From Desulfobacteria bacterium (GTDB taxonomy: Bacteria; Desulfobacterota; Desulfobacteria; Desulfobacterales; C00003060): DNA of 7,396 nt. Positions within the stretch are counted from its first letter, which is position 1; each line of letters starts with the position of its first letter. Positions 5,360-7,396 of the stretch are shown one piece after another. The notes under the pieces are model-generated. The model was not told the DNA's origin. It worked only from the letters and a program-made list of their open reading frames with translations, and made no database searches. Made by a program: the position numbers and the translations under genes. Location of the stretch: the NCBI GenBank assembly GCA_030145035.1, contig JAQYWL010000503.1, forward strand, positions 1 through 7,396, read 5' to 3'.

Positions 5360-5464
5360 GTCATTCCCGCCCCTGCTTCCGCAGGGGTAAACTTGTCCCC
5401 GCGAAGGCGGGGAGCGGGAATCCAGGTCTTGTTCCATATAGATTTCTGCTTTCGCAGGAATGAC
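5360..5464. repeat. Nested inverted-repeat element able to form a three-way junction
   Basis: GTCATTCC (5360-5367) and GGAATGAC (5457-5464) bound the element. Inside, ATTCCCG (5363-5369) pairs with CGGGAAT (5415-5421) and encloses two perfect hairpins: CCCCTGC/GCAGGGG (5370-5387) and TCCCCGC/GCGGGGA (5396-5413), each with a 4-nt loop. The GTCATTCC...GGGAAT style is reminiscent of short dispersed repeats in many proteobacteria. No coding capacity. Likely a dispersed repeat inserted between kinase and regulator; whether it is mobile or structural is not known from one copy. Confidence 0.7.
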
Positions 5465-5499
5465 ATTATATAGTGGTCCAAATAACGATCAATGCCAAC

Positions 5500-5527
5500 T
5501 TTAGGCACTTTAGCTCACTTTACTTCA
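5500..5527. repeat. Short imperfect tandem repeat overlapping the kinase stop codon
   Basis: TTTAGGCAC (5500-5508), TTTAGCTCAC (5509-5518) and TTTACTTCA (5519-5527) are three related 9-10 bp units in a row. The last contains the kinase stop codon (5525-5527), so the repeat has grown from, or inserted at, the 3' end of the gene. Confidence 0.5.
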
Positions 5528-7336
5528 TCTCTCCAGAGGCAACATAATGAAAACCGACGTGCCCACTCCTTCTTCACTCTTTACCTCAATATCTCCCGCG
5601 TGCTCCTCGACGATCCTCCTGGCTATAGCGAGGCCCAAGCCTAATCCCTTGGCCCTGGTGGAAAAAAATGGTTCAAAAATCTTTTTTGTGTGGTCCTGAG
5701 ATATTCCCCTCCCATTGTCGTGAATGCCGATCTTGAAAAAGGGGTGATGATTCAGAGTCGCTCTTTCTGTAGTAATCGTTACCAATCCTTCCCCCCTGGC
5801 AGCCTGCAAGGCATTGATCAGGAGGTTTTGAACGGCCGTTCTGGCCTGACGGCCATCTACCTCCACCGGGGGCATGTCTTCAAAAAGACACTGAATCTGG
5901 CAGTCACCCATTAACTCTTTGTCCTTGGTCAACAAGGTTACCATCTCTGATAACAATTTGTTGATATCCGTGTTTGTATATCGGAGTTTCTTCGGGCGGC
6001 TGTAAGTCAGGAAATCGTGAACAATGTTATTCAGCCGTCCAACTTCCTCGGCCATGATTTCCATAAGTTCCTGCTGCGGTCCGGCCAGGGTAACGCTTTT
6101 ACGAAGGATGCTGATCGAATTGGACAGGGCCCCCAATGGGTTGCGAATCTCATGAGCGATGGAGGCGGCCAACCTCCCCATGGCGGCTATGCTTTCCGAT
6201 TTAATGAGTCTCTTCTGGAAATCTATTAGCTTCTCTTCTGCTCTCTTGCTTTCGGTTATGTCCTCTTCATAAATGGTCACAGAAGAGATCTCACCATCGG
6301 GAGTAAAGGCCGGAAAGTAATTGTATTGAAAAAAACCTCCCAGAACCGGATGCTCTCTTTGCAAAGAAACCGTTGCATTTGATTTAAAGACTTCGGGGAG
6401 TGGACACTTCCGGCATGGTTCTTTCCCCCGGTAAACAACCTCATAGCACCTTCGCTGCTCTGCGTCATCCAGACCGTAATCGGCCAGGAATGCCTTGTTC
6501 GCCTGAAGGATGCGAAACCGGGAATCGACGATAAAAATATGGGCGGTAATGGCATTGAAGGTGGACTCCCATTCTCTCTTGTCCTGGCATACCGTATCAA
6601 AAAGCCTGGCCTTCGCAATGCCAATGGCGATCTCTTCGCCGATGGATCGCAAGATTTGAATCTCTCTCTCCACAAACTCTCTCGGCATCCGGCCGGCCAG
6701 GCACATGACCCCGACCAGCTCGTCTCCGGAATACAGGGGAAGGTTTACCATAGATCGTATGCCAAGCTTCTTCAGGGCTGGTGGAAGGGCAGAGGTTTTG
6801 TCGGTTATCACCGGCCCCTCTTTGTCGCCTGACTTACCCAAGAAGTATTCAGGCAGCATTTCAGCAAAAGGGCCGCTTGGAATCTCCGCCACCGCATCCT
6901 GATCTCCAAATGATTCCCACTCGTTTCTTTTGGGATCCATTATGCAGACCCAGGCCACATCCATGTCTAGCCAGCGTCGTATCTTTTTCAGGGTTTCTTG
7001 ACTCATACTCTGAACGTCCAGAGATCGGTTTACGGTATGGATAATACTGTTCAAAACCGAAAGTTCCTTAGCGTGTTGGGAAAACTCCTTCCTGACTTTC
7101 TCTATGGTCTCCCTTTCATAAATGGTCCGCTCATCTTCGAGCTGTAAGAAGTCCCAGAACAGGTTGGCAGCGTCGTGATCCATGATGCGGATATGCCTCG
7201 GTTTGGAGTCAACGATCTCGTCGCGTACTTTCTTTTTTCCGCCATGTCTTAAGCCTCTCCTTCTATAATAACTAGAAGAATTTAATTCTACAAACTGAGC
7301 TATCTTTATCATTCTAATAGCACTGTGCGCTGACAT
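5525..7336 (-). CDS. Soluble GAF-PAS sensor histidine kinase
   Basis: From ATG 7336 the protein is 603 residues. Order: a basic N-terminal segment (1-55), an acidic coiled-coil-like linker (65-100), a GAF domain (about 92-245), a PAS domain (about 249-362), HisKA with phospho-acceptor His395 in SIAHEIRNPLGAL, and HATPase with Asn504/Asn508, DNGRG (540-544) and GLGLGLA (564-570). HEIRN has the acid and Asn typical of kinases with phosphatase activity. No membrane helix or signal peptide is seen, so it senses an internal cue. The PAS has PCRKCPL (Cys308, Cys311), a possible metal or redox site. The cognate regulator is probably the NtrC-type protein 410 bp downstream. Start: ATG 7336 is preceded by AGGTGG about 10 nt away. 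TTG 7375 and ATG 7183 are alternatives, and the frame is still open at the window edge (7396), so the gene may be longer and incomplete here. Confidence 0.9.
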   Translation of the reverse strand: MSAHSAIRMIKIAQFVELNSSSYYRRRGLRHGGKKKVRDEIVDSKPRHIRIMDHDAANLFWDFLQLEDERTIYERETIEKVRKEFSQHAKELSVLNSIIHTVNRSLDVQSMSQETLKKIRRWLDMDVAWVCIMDPKRNEWESFGDQDAVAEIPSGPFAEMLPEYFLGKSGDKEGPVITDKTSALPPALKKLGIRSMVNLPLYSGDELVGVMCLAGRMPREFVEREIQILRSIGEEIAIGIAKARLFDTVCQDKREWESTFNAITAHIFIVDSRFRILQANKAFLADYGLDDAEQRRCYEVVYRGKEPCRKCPLPEVFKSNATVSLQREHPVLGGFFQYNYFPAFTPDGEISSVTIYEEDITESKRAEEKLIDFQKRLIKSESIAAMGRLAASIAHEIRNPLGALSNSISILRKSVTLAGPQQELMEIMAEEVGRLNNIVHDFLTYSRPKKLRYTNTDINKLLSEMVTLLTKDKELMGDCQIQCLFEDMPPVEVDGRQARTAVQNLLINALQAARGEGLVTITTERATLNHHPFFKIGIHDNGRGISQDHTKKIFEPFFSTRAKGLGLGLAIARRIVEEHAGDIEVKSEEGVGTSVFIMLPLER

Positions 7337-7396
7337 TGAGTTAAATCCACCTATCTGTGCCTCTACAAAATTCAAAAGTTTGTCATCATAAATAAC

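Larger units (their letters stand above)
5146..5524. other. Repeat-filled spacer between kinase and NtrC-type regulator
   Basis: No gene is supported here. Contents in order: a featureless stretch to about 5250; TCATTTCGACCGAAGGGAG and surroundings (5252-5280), which looks like a dispersed motif; a perfect hairpin at 5287-5308; the complex inverted-repeat element 5360-5464; and short tandem repeats running into the kinase stop codon. Kinase and partner regulator genes are normally adjacent or overlapping, so this spacer is probably built from accumulated insertions. Confidence 0.6.

Noticed and set aside
5195..5437. 80-codon minus-strand frame in the spacer
   Set aside because: It is a translation of the nested inverted repeats and has no coding character.

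Overview
This 7.4 kb stretch looks like a chromosomal segment from a Gram-negative, probably anaerobic bacterium of the Desulfobacterota (old Deltaproteobacteria) type. That placement is inference from the style of the signalling proteins (soluble GAF-PAS kinase with a Cys-x-x-Cys-Pro PAS motif, NtrC-class regulator) and from the intergenic spaces, which are packed with short palindromic and heptad repeats. No rRNA, tRNA, CRISPR array or complete IS with a transposase was seen.

Layout. 1-405: gene-free, holding one copy of a 204-bp MITE-like element (43-246) and an imperfect inverted repeat (335-386). 406-2241 (+): a membrane-anchored spermidine-synthase-like protein, the only plus-strand gene. 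2242-2576: gene-free, with four different inverted-repeat structures. 2577-2672 (-): a very short gene (31 aa, one membrane helix) with a near-perfect ribosome binding site. 2804-3166 (-): a stand-alone receiver-domain protein. 3167-3757: gene-free, with two hairpins and a second copy of the MITE-like element (3547-3757), which has an 8-bp target duplication and is inserted into a palindrome at the 3' end of the next gene. 3765-5114 (-): an NtrC-family sigma-54-dependent response regulator. 5115-5524: repeat-filled spacer. 5525-7336 or beyond (-): a soluble GAF-PAS histidine kinase whose reading frame is still open at the window edge.

How they fit together. The minus-strand order kinase, NtrC-type regulator, single receiver, small membrane protein suggests one signalling locus. 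The kinase would sense a cytoplasmic cue and phosphorylate the AAA+ activator. The free receiver could be a second target or phosphate sink. The usual tight kinase-regulator coupling has been opened to 410 bp by repeats, and the regulator's 3' palindrome has been split by the mobile element. The most interesting material is therefore the repeat element itself (two arms built of opposed 7-bp repeats, differing between copies by exactly one 7-bp unit), its insertion site, and the overlooked 31-residue gene. I do not see an obvious new multi-gene system.
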